Origin: Xenorhabdus japonica
Lineage (GTDB): Bacteria; Pseudomonadota; Gammaproteobacteria; Enterobacterales; Enterobacteriaceae
Direction of reading: 5' to 3'
Assembly: GCF_900115195.1 (NCBI RefSeq)
Contig: NZ_FOVO01000018.1
Span: 1-64,000, forward strand
Length of the DNA stretch: 64,000 nt
Shown: positions 63,909-64,000 of the stretch, piece after piece
How the letters are laid out: every line of letters begins with the position of its first letter
Numbering within the stretch: the first letter of the stretch is position 1
The notes under the pieces: generated by a model
What the model saw: only the letters and a program-made list of their open reading frames with translations
What the model was told of the DNA's origin: nothing
Databases searched by the model: none
Translations under genes and position numbers: made by a program

Positions 63909-64000
63909 ATGAGAAAAGCCTACGTTAGTGACATTAGTCGAGAAGTATTTAAGGAAATCGCCCCCTTGCTGCTCAGCGGTAGAAAATGCACACAGCCTCG
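63909..64000 (+). CDS. IS5-family transposase, 5' part, cut by window end
   Basis: MRKAYVSDISREVFKEIAPLL and GRKCTQPR match the N-terminus of IS5-type transposases (MRK.Y.SDISREQF..I.PLL..ARK.T.PR). The ORF is still open at base 64000. Whether the rest of the element is intact cannot be seen. Confidence 0.75.
   Translation, partial: MRKAYVSDISREVFKEIAPLLLSGRKCTQP

Overview
The window looks like a chromosome segment from a nematode-symbiont lineage of the Enterobacterales (Photorhabdus/Xenorhabdus type). The backbone genes have the E. coli order (yeaC-msrB-gapA-yeaD, dadX-dadA, fadR-nhaB-dsbB). Copies of a ~127 bp ERIC-type repeat lie between them, and the accessory genes (XYE-type RiPP operon, yersiniabactin-like megasynthases, large inverse autotransporter) fit that group. 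The genus is inferred from gene content and was not tested by a search.

Layout. (1) 1-2450: end of a decayed prophage, with small phage genes, an excisionase-like gene and a tyrosine integrase broken by a nonsense codon and a frameshift. (2) 2440-11968: housekeeping backbone. (3) 12142-43459: a 31 kb siderophore-type locus. It holds a YbtA-like AraC regulator, then a Fur box and tandem operator-like repeats, a FyuA-like receptor, a YbtX-like MFS protein, YbtP/YbtQ-like ABC exporters/importers, HMWP2-like and HMWP1-like megasynthases, a YbtU-like reductase and one 1248-residue protein that fuses YbtT, YbtE and YbtS. Compared with yersiniabactin, HMWP1 lacks the C-methyltransferase of the PKS module and has an extra Cy-A-PCP module. 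The product should therefore be a yersiniabactin relative with one more cysteine-derived ring and no gem-dimethyl group. Photoxenobactin-type clusters of Xenorhabdus/Photorhabdus are the nearest idea I have, unverified.

(4) 43695-51135: a surface-adhesin locus. An 1845-residue intimin/invasin-type inverse autotransporter is preceded by a 318 bp segment bounded by perfect 28 bp inverted repeats, next to a FimB/FimE-type recombinase. This is a candidate phase-variation switch. One inverted repeat lies inside the recombinase gene, so inversion would also change the recombinase C-terminus. (5) 51424-54278: TetR regulator divergent from a Tm-1-like/PEP-hydrolase-like gene pair. (6) 54661-55334: phage NinX-like gene and a transposase remnant.

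(7) 55369-60920: a five-gene RiPP operon on the minus strand. It encodes a 51-residue precursor ending GG|WINVFARWNRAI, a radical SAM/SPASM maturase, a secreted pepsin-like aspartic protease, an HlyD-type adaptor and a C39-peptidase ABC transporter. The core has three aromatic-X-N/R triplets, the substrate pattern of three-residue cyclophane (triceptide, XYE-type) enzymes. A perfect hairpin separates precursor and maturase genes. (8) 60921-64000: AT-rich DNA with a dead IS200-type element, a resolvase fragment, a DUF1460 lipoprotein gene and the start of an IS5-type transposase.

The points most worth follow-up are the invertible adhesin switch, the cyclophane RiPP operon, and the rearranged yersiniabactin-like pathway with its three-enzyme fusion.
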